Source: Pseudaminobacter soli (ex Li et al. 2025)
GTDB taxonomy: Bacteria; Pseudomonadota; Alphaproteobacteria; Rhizobiales; Rhizobiaceae
Reading direction: 5' to 3'
Length of the DNA: 64,000 nt
Assembly (NCBI RefSeq): GCF_003012705.1
Contig: NZ_PXYL01000017.1
Span: 32,095-96,094 of the forward strand
Both the position numbers and the translations under genes were made by a program. The first letter of the stretch is position 1. The number at the start of each line of letters is the position of its first letter. Below the pieces are notes generated by a model, which saw nothing but the letters and a program-made list of their open reading frames with translations, ran no database searches and was not told where the DNA came from. Positions 27,695-36,104 of this stretch are shown here, piece by piece.

Positions 27695-28147
27695 GTGTCG
27701 AAGCCTGCTCTTAATCCTGTGCTTGCCGAGCTTCGAGCGCGCATCGGCCAGCTCGAAGGTGGCGCGGCACGCACCCAATCCGTGCTGCCGTTTGCGGTTC
27801 CGGAGATGGACCGTGCGTTGCCGGGCGGCGGGCTCGCCTTTGGCGCGTTGCGCGAGATCGCCGGCGGCGGGGGCGGGACGGTCGATGGCGCGGCAGCCGC
27901 GCTGTTCGTGGCCGGCATCGCCGCCCGGACGCGGGGCAAGGTGCTCTGGTGCATGACCCGCCCCGACCTGTTCTTTCCGGCGATCTCGCAGGCAGGACTT
28001 CATCCCGACCGTGTCGTCAGCTTCGCAAGCTGGCCGATCTGTTCGGCGACCGCGTCTATGTCAGCATGCGCCTGCGCCGGCGGCCGAACGATCGCCTGCG
28101 CCTGCACGGCATCGCCACCCTGGCCGCCCGCTTGTGCAAGTGCGTAG
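27695..28147 (+). pseudogene. imuA joined to a dnaE2 fragment (deletion scar)
   Basis: The GTG at 27695 opens an ImuA frame (ALNPVLAELRARIGQLEGG, AVPEMDRALPGGGLAFGALR, VLWCMTRPDLFFPAISQAGL) that is good until about residue 108 (HPDRVV, near 28018). After that the frame turns to nonsense, while the next frame from 28028 reads RKLADLFGDRVYVSMRLRRR and NDRLRLHGIATLAARL, which is the PHP domain of error-prone polymerase DnaE2. So most of imuA's 3' part, all of imuB and the first part of dnaE2 are deleted, and the rest of dnaE2 is missing downstream. The product, if made, is non-functional. Confidence 0.75.
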
Positions 28148-28251
28148 GTTTGAACCAAGGCGGCCGTAGGAAATCGACCGCCGAAACGCAGAAAGGATTG
28201 CCAGTGCCGGGCATCCCTGACGCGCCGCCTACGCATTCTGCGCTACGCCCG

Positions 28252-29001
28252 TTACTTCACGGCAGCATTGCCGCCATCGGCGAAGAGAGCTGAACCTGTA
28301 ACGAAACTCGCCATGGGGCTTGCGAGGAAGAGAGCGGCGGAAGCGATCTCTTCGGATTTAGCAATCCGCTTCATGGCATGCAGGCCGGCAGCCCATTCCT
28401 TCTGGCTTTGATCGCCGGCCATGTCTGTATCCACGCCACCCGGCAGAAGGGCGTTTGCTCTGATGCCCTGCGATGCGTAGTCGGCGGCTATCCCTTTCAC
28501 GAGGCCCATCAGACCCGCCTTCGATGCACCATAGGCGGCCATGCCGGGTAATCCGACGCTGGTTCCGACGAAGCTGGACGTGAACACAATGGAGCCTCCG
28601 CCGCGCTTGAGCATGGCGGGGATCTGACTGCGGGCCCCGAGATAGGCCGCCGTAAGGTTGATGGTCAGCGTCTGCTGCCAGTCTTCCGGCTCGATCTCGA
28701 CAAGCGGTTTTGTCGGACCAACAGTCCCGGCATTGTTGACGGCGATGTCGAGGCCTCCAAATTCACGCACCGCGTCGATCACGAGACGTTCATGGGTGTC
28801 GGAGTGCCCGATATCTCCAGCGGAAGCATAGGCGTGTCCGCCCTTCGCGCGGATTTCGTCGGCGACCTCATCAAGTCGAGCTTTGCGGCGCGCCGTCAGG
28901 ACGACCGCCGCGCCATGCTCGGCAAACATCAGCGCTACAGCGCGACCGATCCCGGCAGATGCGCCGGTGACGATGGCAACCTTGCCGTCAAGTAGTTTCA
29001 T
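28252..29001 (-). CDS. Short-chain dehydrogenase/reductase
   Basis: A 249-residue NAD(P)-dependent oxidoreductase of the classical SDR family: TGASAGIGRA cofactor loop, NNAG, catalytic Ser in IVFTSSFVG, and YGASK (Tyr and Lys). After the cofactor loop, LTARRKARLD with an Arg at the end of beta-2 suggests NADPH preference. It ends in FVTGSALFADGGNAAVK, the usual C-terminus. The substrate cannot be inferred; no functional partner is adjacent. Confidence 0.88.
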   Translation of the reverse strand: MKLLDGKVAIVTGASAGIGRAVALMFAEHGAAVVLTARRKARLDEVADEIRAKGGHAYASAGDIGHSDTHERLVIDAVREFGGLDIAVNNAGTVGPTKPLVEIEPEDWQQTLTINLTAAYLGARSQIPAMLKRGGGSIVFTSSFVGTSVGLPGMAAYGASKAGLMGLVKGIAADYASQGIRANALLPGGVDTDMAGDQSQKEWAAGLHAMKRIAKSEEIASAALFLASPMASFVTGSALFADGGNAAVK

Positions 29002-29383
29002 ATGTCGAACAACCTTTTTGCTAGCGTTATCGGGGACGACATATTCCAGCGCCTTCGACCGGCCACTCCGTTTCTTGCGTTCAAAGTATCTACCTAGTGC
29101 GACATGACGAATCCGCTGGCCAGCGCGCGACTCACTTTGAAAGCAAAATGCGGAGTTCCAGCGATGTCGGTCACTGTTACGGAATGGGGATGAAGACGCA
29201 TGAATCGGCTTGCGAGCGGAGCAACGTGATGTTCACTGAGCGACAGAGCAATGATCTTACCGAGGGAGCGAACATGTATCCCTCCAAACAGAACGCAGCC
29301 GAACACTCCGGTCTAGCTGACGATGACTGGACTGCAGTCGTTCGCCGGGATACGACTGGTGATTGGGGCCTGTGCTGCTTCTC

Positions 29384-29492
29384 CCCAGGGCGCGACGGAG
29401 GCGGCAAGCAGGCCAATCGCGAGTGAGCCAACGATGTTGACGGCCAGCGTGCCGCCGGGAAAGGCAGTGCCGAAGAAGCGAGCCGCAGCAAC
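29384..29492 (-). pseudogene. crcB (fluoride channel) fragment
   Basis: The minus strand reads RFFGTAFPGGTLAVNIVGSL followed by AIGLLAAS, the central membrane helix of CrcB/Fluc channels, where the Asn after AV is the pore residue. The flanking frames do not continue as CrcB, so this is a stranded fragment of about 36 residues. The rest of 29002-29645 holds no convincing gene. Confidence 0.55.
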
Positions 29493-29645
29493 ATGGACGC
29501 AAGGCACGGGACCGAGATCAGCGGTACCCATGCGAGGCCGAGGCCAATTTGCCACAGTAGTTTTACTAGCCATCCCATCCGCTGCGCCTTAATGACAGAT
29601 GGCGTGACACGTACCCAGATCAACAATGAGAAATTCGGAGCCCGA

Positions 29646-30746
29646 ATGAACGAGCTGATGCCGTCCGGCAAAGACGGCCAGATTCCTCCTGACGGAGCCT
29701 CCCCCGTAGTCGATCATGCCGCCGAAAGGGCGCTTGTTCGTCGGCTCGTGTCACATTGCCAGCGCTTTCGCGATCCCGACAACGGCCGCGCGACAGTCGA
29801 GTTGGCCCTCACGCTCGCCCCCTTCCTGACGATCGCCGCAACACTGGTCTGGCTTACCGCCTATGCCGGGCCATTGCTCGGCGGCTGGCGATGGGCCTTG
29901 GTGGCGCTGCTGGCTCCGGCTTGCGCGGCTTTTCTGGTCCGGCTGTTCGCGATCCAGCACGATTGCGGTCATGGCTCCTTCACCAGTTCGCGCCTGGCAA
30001 ACCGCTTGATCGGGCGCGCGCTGAGCGTGCTTACATTTACCCCCTACACGCTTTGGCAGAAGGCGCATGCAGCCCACCACGGCTCTTCGGGAAATCTCGA
30101 CAAGCGCGGCATCGGCGACATCAACACCAGGACGGTCGCCGAATACGAGGCGATGAACCCCCGTCAACGGCTGATGTATCGCATCTACCGCAATCCGGTG
30201 GTCCTTATCGTCCTCGGTGTTCCGCTCTATTTTCTCGTAGTGCACCGGCTTCCATACAATGAGGCGATACCGCGCGTGGACGCATGGCGCAGCGCGGGCG
30301 GGCTCAATCTGGCGCTGGTTGCTTTCTACGGCGCGCTGGTCTGGCTGTCGGGCTGGGCGGCAATGCTTGCGGTGTTGCCCGTGGTGGTTATGGGCGCATG
30401 GGCCGGCGGCTGGCTGTTTTACATTCAGCACCAGTTCGAGGAGACGCGCTGGGACAAGGGCGACGCGTGGGATTTGCATGTCGCAGCGTTTGGCGGCAGC
30501 TCCTGGTATGTGCTGCCTCGCGCCGCGCAGTGGATCACCGGTTCGATCGGCCTGCACCATATTCATCATCTCTGCAGCCGCGTTCCGTTCTATCGATTGC
30601 AGGCATGCTTCAATGACAGCGCAGAGCTCCGTGCGGCAAGCGAGCGCGTCAAGCTCACATTCGGCAAGAGCCTGGCCTGCATCAATCTCGCGCTTTGGGA
30701 CGAAAGGCGCCGCCGCCTTGTCACTTTCGCGGAAGTCCGATCATAG
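29646..30746 (+). CDS. Membrane fatty-acid desaturase
   Basis: A 366-residue inner-membrane di-iron enzyme. The start at 29646 (MNELMPSGKDGQ) follows GGAGCCCGA; upstream ATGs lack a ribosome-binding site. The three histidine boxes are present: HDCGHGSF (HxxxH), HAAHHGSSG (HxxHH) and LHHIHHL (HxxHH), between four to six membrane helices. Spacing fits acyl-lipid omega-6/omega-3-type desaturases; the position of the introduced double bond cannot be read. Electron donors are not encoded nearby. Confidence 0.85.
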   Translation: MNELMPSGKDGQIPPDGASPVVDHAAERALVRRLVSHCQRFRDPDNGRATVELALTLAPFLTIAATLVWLTAYAGPLLGGWRWALVALLAPACAAFLVRLFAIQHDCGHGSFTSSRLANRLIGRALSVLTFTPYTLWQKAHAAHHGSSGNLDKRGIGDINTRTVAEYEAMNPRQRLMYRIYRNPVVLIVLGVPLYFLVVHRLPYNEAIPRVDAWRSAGGLNLALVAFYGALVWLSGWAAMLAVLPVVVMGAWAGGWLFYIQHQFEETRWDKGDAWDLHVAAFGGSSWYVLPRAAQWITGSIGLHHIHHLCSRVPFYRLQACFNDSAELRAASERVKLTFGKSLACINLALWDERRRRLVTFAEVRS

Positions 30747-30886
30747 GGACCCGCGCCGACGGCGTTGGTCTCGTCAGCGGCTGCGCAGATTCGTCGGCAA
30801 CTTCGCGTTGGCTGGCCGGCTAAAGGCGTTAATCGGCGCAGCGCTAGAGCCACCCTCTGGGCGTCCCGCGCGGGGTGGCGGGATCA

Positions 30887-31192
30887 CTAACGTTCGGTGC
30901 TTCTGAGATCGGCTTCCGTCAGGACGTAAAAGGTCTTATTGCCGGGAATATACGCCTTCTGCGCGGCTTCCAGAATTGTAAAGCGGGCCGCATCAAAGGC
31001 CGCTAGGCATTTCTCTTCGGCATCAAACGCGGGCACCACGTTCAACAGTGCACGTACCTCGATTGAGAAGGGTATTTGGAAAGTTCCGTCATACCCAATG
31101 AAGCGAATGCGCTTTCCGGCTTCATCGTAGCTTCGGCATCGATTGGGAAAGATCAGCGTCATTGCTTGCGTCCCGTCTGCCTCGGCTCGCAT
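30887..31192 (-). CDS. DUF1488 family protein
   Basis: A 101-residue protein; the start at 31192 (MRAEADGTQAMTLIFPNRC) has GAGGTGGCGAG in front. An alternative ATG at 31162 gives the conserved core MTLIFPNRCRSYDEAGKRIR. The rest (FIGYDGTFQIPFSIEVRALL, then EEKCLAAFDAARFTILEAAQ) matches the DUF1488 pattern, common as one-domain proteins in rhizobia and of unknown function. It overlaps the upstream gene by 34 bases and is last in a run of seven small genes. Confidence 0.7.
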   Translation of the reverse strand: MRAEADGTQAMTLIFPNRCRSYDEAGKRIRFIGYDGTFQIPFSIEVRALLNVVPAFDAEEKCLAAFDAARFTILEAAQKAYIPGNKTFYVLTEADLRSTER

Positions 31193-31482
31193 CTCGCCAC
31201 CTCGGCCCGTCTTGCTACCTTGCATCCTAGGGCGTTGCGCGCATTGAGATGAATCATCATGGCGGTGGCTTCCGCTCGTCGCAGTCCAGTCATGGCACGA
31301 CCATCCAAGACAGCAGGGACCCCAGTGAATACGTGATAGATCGTCCATGACCCGTCCATCTCCACCCGGCGGCCATAGGTGCGGTAGATGCTGTGCTGCG
31401 CCAGCGCGCCACCCTCATTTTCCCAGACGCTGATATCCATAGCATCTCGGCTACTCTCGTTTTTTGGGTCGCTCATGTGCAT
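31159..31482 (-). CDS. Small conserved hypothetical protein
   Basis: A 107-residue protein with a start at 31482 (MHMSDPKNESSRDAMDISVW) after GAGGAG. The core WENEGGALAQHSIYRTYGRR and SWTIYHVFTGVPAVLDGRAM, ending MTGLRRAEATAMMIHLNARN, looks like a conserved rhizobial stand-alone domain. Function unknown. Its 3' end overlaps the DUF1488 start, so translation is likely coupled. Confidence 0.65.
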   Translation of the reverse strand: MHMSDPKNESSRDAMDISVWENEGGALAQHSIYRTYGRRVEMDGSWTIYHVFTGVPAVLDGRAMTGLRRAEATAMMIHLNARNALGCKVARRAEVARCEPRQTGRKQ

Positions 31483-31547
31483 GGCAGTACTCCTCACCAG
31501 ATGATCCAAGGCTCATTCATTCGATCCTGGCCGCGAACCTTTGCCGC

Positions 31548-31730
31548 CTACAGCAGCCTGTTGCGTTCCACGAGTTCACGAATACGCCGAAGGGTGCCGT
31601 CACAGTCGGATTTCTTACGGCGCAAAAGCTCGGCATTTTCGTTCGGGCGGATGCGGCCATCAGGCATAAGATCCGGTGTCGGGCATGGAACAGGCTGCTT
31701 GGGGTCGGAGGCTATTGTGATCTGTGTCAT
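31548..31730 (-). CDS. Small hypothetical protein, 60 aa
   Basis: MTQITIASDPKQPVPCPTPD leads a hydrophilic 60-residue product with a charged C-terminal helix (SDCDGTLRRIRELVERNRLL). AAAGGA sits 9 bases before the start. Its start overlaps the stop of the next gene by one base. Function unknown. Confidence 0.55.
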   Translation of the reverse strand: MTQITIASDPKQPVPCPTPDLMPDGRIRPNENAELLRRKKSDCDGTLRRIRELVERNRLL

Positions 31731-31996
31731 TATTGTTGTCCTTTGTGAATGAACCGCCGTTTGGACAAAGCCGCTTCCTTCCAGACTGGCCTAACCGTCG
31801 CGCAGTAGAGTTCGAGCCCCAGATCGTCGTTGATGCTGACGATGTCGGGATCCTGCGGCATATCGAGCGTGCGGAAGAGCGATCTGGCCAACCCGATCGC
31901 CGCGTCAGTATCGATCACGTCGCAGGTTGCGCGACCGAGAAGCGCGTGCGCGTTGTCCAGTTCCCGGAGCCGATAGAATTCGATGACGACGTTCAT
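31730..31996 (-). CDS. Small hypothetical protein, 88 aa
   Basis: MNVVIEFYRLRELDNAHALL begins an alpha/beta-looking protein with DVIDTDAAIGLARSLFRTLD. No signal or membrane segment. It shares one base with the downstream 60-residue gene (TGATG-type overlap), suggesting translational coupling. I do not recognise a named family. Confidence 0.6.
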   Translation of the reverse strand: MNVVIEFYRLRELDNAHALLGRATCDVIDTDAAIGLARSLFRTLDMPQDPDIVSINDDLGLELYCATVRPVWKEAALSKRRFIHKGQQ

Positions 31997-32012
31997 CTGG
32001 AGTACCTGTCGA

Positions 32013-32099
32013 TCAGCTTACCTGCGCGCCAAACGGAATCTCGACCTTGACTGGCGTCTTTGCCTTCTTTGGTTTCCCGGTTTTGCAGTTGCTGGCCAT
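32013..32099 (-). CDS. Tiny basic protein, 28 aa
   Basis: The frame MASNCKTGKPKKAKTPVKVE-IPFGAQVS is preceded by GGGAGA at proper distance and sits between two other small genes with no room for a shadow origin. It is strongly basic at the N-terminal half. Too short for family assignment. Confidence 0.5.
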   Translation of the reverse strand: MASNCKTGKPKKAKTPVKVEIPFGAQVS

Positions 32100-32110
32100 G
32101 GAATCTCCCG

Positions 32111-32335
32111 TCAGTTGAATCCGGTTGCGACCAGCGGCGTGTCGACGAGTACAAGGGTGTTCTCGGTTGCCACACGCTCATGCCGCTCGCCATCATTGCG
32201 AATGCGGTATTGAGGTGAGTTGTCCCGTTCCGGCAGGGTCGCGGTGATGCGGTAGACTCCCTCCGTCGTGTCTGACTGGTTGATCCTGTTCTTGAGGTGA
32301 ACCGACTGTCCTATGGCGAAACGATGCGGTGACAT
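32111..32335 (-). CDS. Small conserved hypothetical protein, 74 aa
   Basis: MSPHRFAIGQSVHLKNRINQ followed by YRITATLPERDNSPQYRIRN and VATENTLVLV. This matches a small rhizobial protein type with a KOW/SH3-like beta layout, seen as one-domain genes in several rhizobia (recalled, not searched). AAAGGACAGAAGAAG precedes the start. Function unknown. Confidence 0.65.
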   Translation of the reverse strand: MSPHRFAIGQSVHLKNRINQSDTTEGVYRITATLPERDNSPQYRIRNDGERHERVATENTLVLVDTPLVATGFN

Positions 32336-32389
32336 CTTCTTCTGTCCTTTGGTTTCGCGCGTTCCAGATTTTGGCGCGAGCTTGGAGCT

Positions 32390-32656
32390 TCATTGATCCT
32401 GTTCATGATCCTGCTTGAGTGCGGCTTCCAATTCGGAGGGATCGATCTCAACCAGTTGCGCTGTCATCTTGTTTGTCGAGACGGCTGGCAGGTGGATAAA
32501 GGCTGCGACGCGGCGATAGGCGAGCCATGACGCTCCGTCGATGAGGTCCTCATCTTGATCGATGACGTAGTCGCCCGGCGGCTGCACCTCGTCGACACCT
32601 CTCAATGCGAAGGGCGCGAAGAAGTGGACGATGGATTGGGTCGTGCGTGTCGGCAT
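32390..32656 (-). CDS. Small conserved hypothetical protein, 88 aa
   Basis: The start at 32656 (MPTRTTQSIVHFFAPFALRG) follows GAGGGCAAGAAC; the longer frame is not used. The core is PPGDYVIDQDEDLIDGASWL and AYRRVAAFIHLPAVSTNKMT, ending QLVEIDPSELEAALKQDHEQ. A frameshifted paralog lies at 36105-36345. It heads the run of small genes. Function unknown; a palindrome lies 154 bases upstream. Confidence 0.65.
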   Translation of the reverse strand: MPTRTTQSIVHFFAPFALRGVDEVQPPGDYVIDQDEDLIDGASWLAYRRVAAFIHLPAVSTNKMTAQLVEIDPSELEAALKQDHEQDQ

Positions 32657-33288
32657 GTTCTTGCCCTCGCGAACCAAAGACTGGATTTTACCCTGTCCGT
32701 TTTCGCTGTTTTCGGACCTCAGTGGAGATCGAGAGCTGTCGGCATATCCGTTTGGTCCTCGACTACCCGTTAGGCCAGTGCGCACAAGCGCGCTGAACGA
32801 AAACGTTCGTTTTGCCATCGCGATGGCAAAACCTTGCACGGATCCGAGCGTCGTAAATCTGGATAGGGTTGGCGGGTCGAGAACCTCTGACGCCGCGAGA
32901 GGCCAATTCAGGCCAAATAGACGAGCAGAGAAGATATAAGGCGATTACGGTTTATCTAAGGCAGGTCACTCTCGAGGCTCCACCGTCTCTATCCGGCATG
33001 CTTTGGGTATGCTGTCGATGTCAGGCATGAGTTTGAAGGCGTATAGCTGTCCGTTTGGCAATAACCGTTGCGGATACGCGCATGTTGTGGACGTCGGCGA
33101 CGACGTCACCCTGCAGCAGTCCACAATCCTCCGATCCCACCTGATGCTTCGCGGCCAGCCGACCATTTCACCGCTTTGGGTTCGATGTGGGTGCCAATTA
33201 TCGTGTCGGCCGCAAGCCCACGGGATCTCCGGCTGCGATTCGACGGGCGAAACACTCAACGGCCGCTTGTTTTGCCCCGCATCTGGTA
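32657..33288. other. Gap with a perfect palindrome
   Basis: No convincing gene on either strand. The only structured feature is the palindrome at 32810-32831. The stretch 32960-33280 has frames on both strands but neither shows family character. Confidence 0.4.
32810..32831. promoter_or_regulatory. Perfect 22-bp palindrome
   Basis: The half-site TTTTGCCATCG is followed directly by its exact complement, with no spacer. It is 154 bases upstream of the first gene of the small-gene run and could be a regulator site for that operon. Confidence 0.5.
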
Positions 33289-34980
33289 TTATGGCGTGGC
33301 GCCGTACATCGCCTGCAGTTGGCCATGGGCGAAGGCGAGAGCCGGTGGCATATCCATCTTGCCGGCCATGATTTCGATATAGGCGCCGGATTTGCTGGCG
33401 CGGGCCGACTTCATCGCTTCATCGAGTTCGCCGAGCGTGGTCACACGAGCGGTGAACCAGTCGGTGCAACCGAGTGCCTTGGGCAGTTCGGCGTAGTTCC
33501 AGGGCGCGAGGTCGTTGTAGGTCCAGTTCGGATTTTCCTCCAGAGCCCGCTCGACAAGGTAACCACTGTTGTTGAGCACGAAGACTATTACGTTCGCTCC
33601 GAACCGTCCCATCGCGCCAATGTCGTTCGCAGTCAATTGATGCGAACCTTCGCCCGTGATCAGAATTGTGCGCCGGCTCGGGTCGGCAAGCGCGATACCA
33701 AGGGCCGCCGGCGTCGCCCAACCGATCGACCCCCACAGAACTTGCGCTTCCACCCGCACTCCATCCGGAAGGATGGTTGGCGTCATGCCGAGGCTTGAAC
33801 TCCCTGTCTCGAGAACGACCGTGTCCCCGGCGCGCAGGAATGCTGCATAGCGCGGATAGAGCGCCGCCATCGTCATCTTGTCGGACGGGTCGCCGTTCAC
33901 CGGTGCAAGTCCCTGCGGCTTTCCCCGGTATGGCGCCGATGACCGTTTGAACTTGGCCAGCTCAGACAGAACGTCCGCAAGCCGGACATTGGCGATGACT
34001 TCGTCTCCGATCCTGACGTCGTCGAGGCCGACGGTAATAAACCGGGACAGATCGAGGTGGTCGGAATAGGCGGCCGTGGTGATGTCGTTCAGATTGACAC
34101 CGCCCAGATCGAGGACGACATCGGCGCCCTCGACGATTTGCCGCGTGTTCGGCTCTGACACCGCGCCGGCATACATGCCGGCAAACTGTGGATGACCCTC
34201 GTCGATCGAGCATTTTTCCATGAGCGTTGTGACAAAAGGACAGCCCAACGCTTCGATCGCCTTCTGTGCCTGCTTTTGCAGGCCAAGCCGCGAAACTGTG
34301 GCGGCCGGAATCGCGACGACGGATTTTGCCTTGTTGATACGCTCGGCGATAGCCGCCATCGCCTTTTTCAACGCTGTTTCGTTTGATCGTGGCACGATCG
34401 GCTTCACGTCGGCCGAGACGACCGGGGATAGCGCGTAGTCCGACGGCACGGCGATATAGGCCGGCTGATTGTTGCGGTGCGCCTCCGCGATGAGGCGCTC
34501 CATTTCGACGACGCAGTTCTCCGGATTGATGACCGCGTGACAGCAGGCTGCGTCGGCAGACAGCGCAACGAAATTGCCGAACACGCCGTCGCCGAGCGTG
34601 TGATGGGCGATCTTGTGTACGCGCTGGTTCTGGTAGGATGGCATTCCGACGATGTGAAAAATCAGTGATCGTTCCGCCTTGGCGCCCATTACGCCGTTTA
34701 TGGCCGAGAGCTCGCCGACGCCATAGGTCGTCACCAACATCGCTGCGCCACGGATGCGCGCATAGCCGTCGGCGGCGTAAGCCGCATTCAATTCGTTGGC
34801 ACAGCCGATCCACTTCACTTTGGGGCTGCTATCAACCGCGTTGCAGATCGGGAACACATAGTCGCCGGCGACACCAAAGCAGTGTTCGATCCCTTCTGCC
34901 GCAAGCCGATCAATGATGTAATCGGCGACACTCATCGCCTTTGCCGTTTTCGACGACGCGTCGGACTGTCGAGCTGGCAT
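33289..34980 (-). CDS. Pyruvate/indolepyruvate decarboxylase (ThDP enzyme)
   Basis: A 563-residue cytosolic decarboxylase. The start at 34980 (MPARQSDASSKTAKAMSVAD) follows GAGGAGC. Key residues: the cofactor-activating Glu in IGCANELNAAYAADGYAR, the His pair in HKIAHHTLGDG (HH113-114 of Zymomonas PDC), the ThDP motif GEGSHQLTANDIGAMGRFGA to VLNNSGY, and Glu in NNSGYLVERAL. These mark the PDC/IPDC subfamily rather than acetolactate synthase. It would convert pyruvate to acetaldehyde, or indolepyruvate to indoleacetaldehyde (auxin route); the sequence does not decide. No alcohol dehydrogenase is adjacent. Confidence 0.85.
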   Translation of the reverse strand: MPARQSDASSKTAKAMSVADYIIDRLAAEGIEHCFGVAGDYVFPICNAVDSSPKVKWIGCANELNAAYAADGYARIRGAAMLVTTYGVGELSAINGVMGAKAERSLIFHIVGMPSYQNQRVHKIAHHTLGDGVFGNFVALSADAACCHAVINPENCVVEMERLIAEAHRNNQPAYIAVPSDYALSPVVSADVKPIVPRSNETALKKAMAAIAERINKAKSVVAIPAATVSRLGLQKQAQKAIEALGCPFVTTLMEKCSIDEGHPQFAGMYAGAVSEPNTRQIVEGADVVLDLGGVNLNDITTAAYSDHLDLSRFITVGLDDVRIGDEVIANVRLADVLSELAKFKRSSAPYRGKPQGLAPVNGDPSDKMTMAALYPRYAAFLRAGDTVVLETGSSSLGMTPTILPDGVRVEAQVLWGSIGWATPAALGIALADPSRRTILITGEGSHQLTANDIGAMGRFGANVIVFVLNNSGYLVERALEENPNWTYNDLAPWNYAELPKALGCTDWFTARVTTLGELDEAMKSARASKSGAYIEIMAGKMDMPPALAFAHGQLQAMYGATP

Positions 34981-35329
34981 GTTCACGCTCCTCTTCGTTT
35001 TGCTGACGTCGTTGATTGGGCGAAGGCCCTGGTCTCAGTGTCCTGCCGACGTGCATCGCCAGCGCGTACGTCGCCCCGGAGCATCAAGTTTGGCTGAGCT
35101 TCTAAGCCCCGCGGAACATGATGCGGGTGCGCGCCGTAAACGCCACCCGGCTTCGGCGGTTCCAACGAGCACCCGAATTATTCTTGGATTAGCGGTGTTC
35201 GATTTTTTGCATGCGGCCCAACTTTTGCGGTCGCCATGGAATCGGTACCGGATTCGGGCTACTGCCATGAAATTGCTGCCACAATCGCCGCAGTCTGCGG
35301 GTCCGATGTCGGGCCCCGATCTCGATTGC
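34981..35329. other. Intergenic region, no gene seen
   Basis: Between the decarboxylase and the SnoaL-like gene. Frames on both strands are short and inconsistent. It probably contains the decarboxylase promoter. Confidence 0.4.
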
Positions 35330-35803
35330 CTATCGAGACAGGTGGCCCAATTCCCGCAGACCGGTCATCCAATCTTCGGTGTGCCAGGTACGAACGATCT
35401 TGCCGTTCTCGATTTCGTGGATATCGACAGCTTGAATCCTCATGGATCGCCCCGTTGCGGGCAGACCGGCGAAAGCTTGGCGCTGCGTTCCAGTGATCGT
35501 GGACCGAACAACGACCTTGTTTCCGTCCTGGATGAGGTCCTCGATCTTGATGTCGAAATCGGGAAATGCATTCACCAGCATGGCCATTGCCGCTTTTGCT
35601 GCCTCGGGTCCGTGTGGAGCGTCGGGAGGCGAAGGGATGTCGACCCAGCTCGGCGCGAGTATCTTCTCAAGCAGTCCCGCATCATGGTGCCCAAAGGCCT
35701 CGTACCATTGCGACGCGATTTGCCTCGGTTCGTTCGCCGCTGGAGCGGCACTCGCCGGAACTGCGAAAAACGAACCGGCAATCGATGCGATGAGCAACTT
35801 CAT
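35330..35803 (-). CDS. Secreted SnoaL-like (NTF2-fold) protein
   Basis: A 157-residue protein with the start at 35803 (MKLLIASIAGSFFAVPASAA) after GAGGTGGACGCC and a clear signal peptide. The mature part reads as an ester-cyclase/SnoaL domain: ASQWYEAFGHHDAGLLEKIL, NAFPDFDIKIEDLIQDGNKV and VDIHEIENGKIVRTWHTEDW. In this family the pocket holds small hydrophobic ligands; periplasmic members are uncharacterised. Confidence 0.75.
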   Translation of the reverse strand: MKLLIASIAGSFFAVPASAAPAANEPRQIASQWYEAFGHHDAGLLEKILAPSWVDIPSPPDAPHGPEAAKAAMAMLVNAFPDFDIKIEDLIQDGNKVVVRSTITGTQRQAFAGLPATGRSMRIQAVDIHEIENGKIVRTWHTEDWMTGLRELGHLSR

Positions 35804-36104
35804 GGCGTCCACCTCAAACTGTGTGTCCGAAAAACCGGCAGCATGCCACATCGGGATCAGCAAAGCCGCTTCGACATGCGTTAGGCTGCTTTAGCCCTTT
35901 GGTTGAGGCGGCCCTCGGCCAAGTGCGTCAACACTTTATCGGTCCCGGTCTCTTCCGACAGGGGTTAATCCAAGAGCTTGACTGCACCCTTCAGCCCGAG
36001 GGCCTTTGCCCACTACTTGTGCGTGCCCGTTGGGCGCAATCCCTTAGTGCTCCACCGCTTGAGCAGAAGCCATAAGGCCTGCATCCAGGGCCGGGGTTCC
36101 TTTG
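35804..36104. other. Intergenic region, no gene seen
   Basis: Upstream of the SnoaL-like gene and before the paralog relic. No frame with protein-like composition, repeat or RNA structure was recognised. Confidence 0.35.

Noticed and set aside
30887..32656. General stress (EcfG-type GGAAC-N-CGTT) promoters for the small genes
   Set aside because: No GTTCC/GGAAC partner at correct spacing was found upstream of the run.
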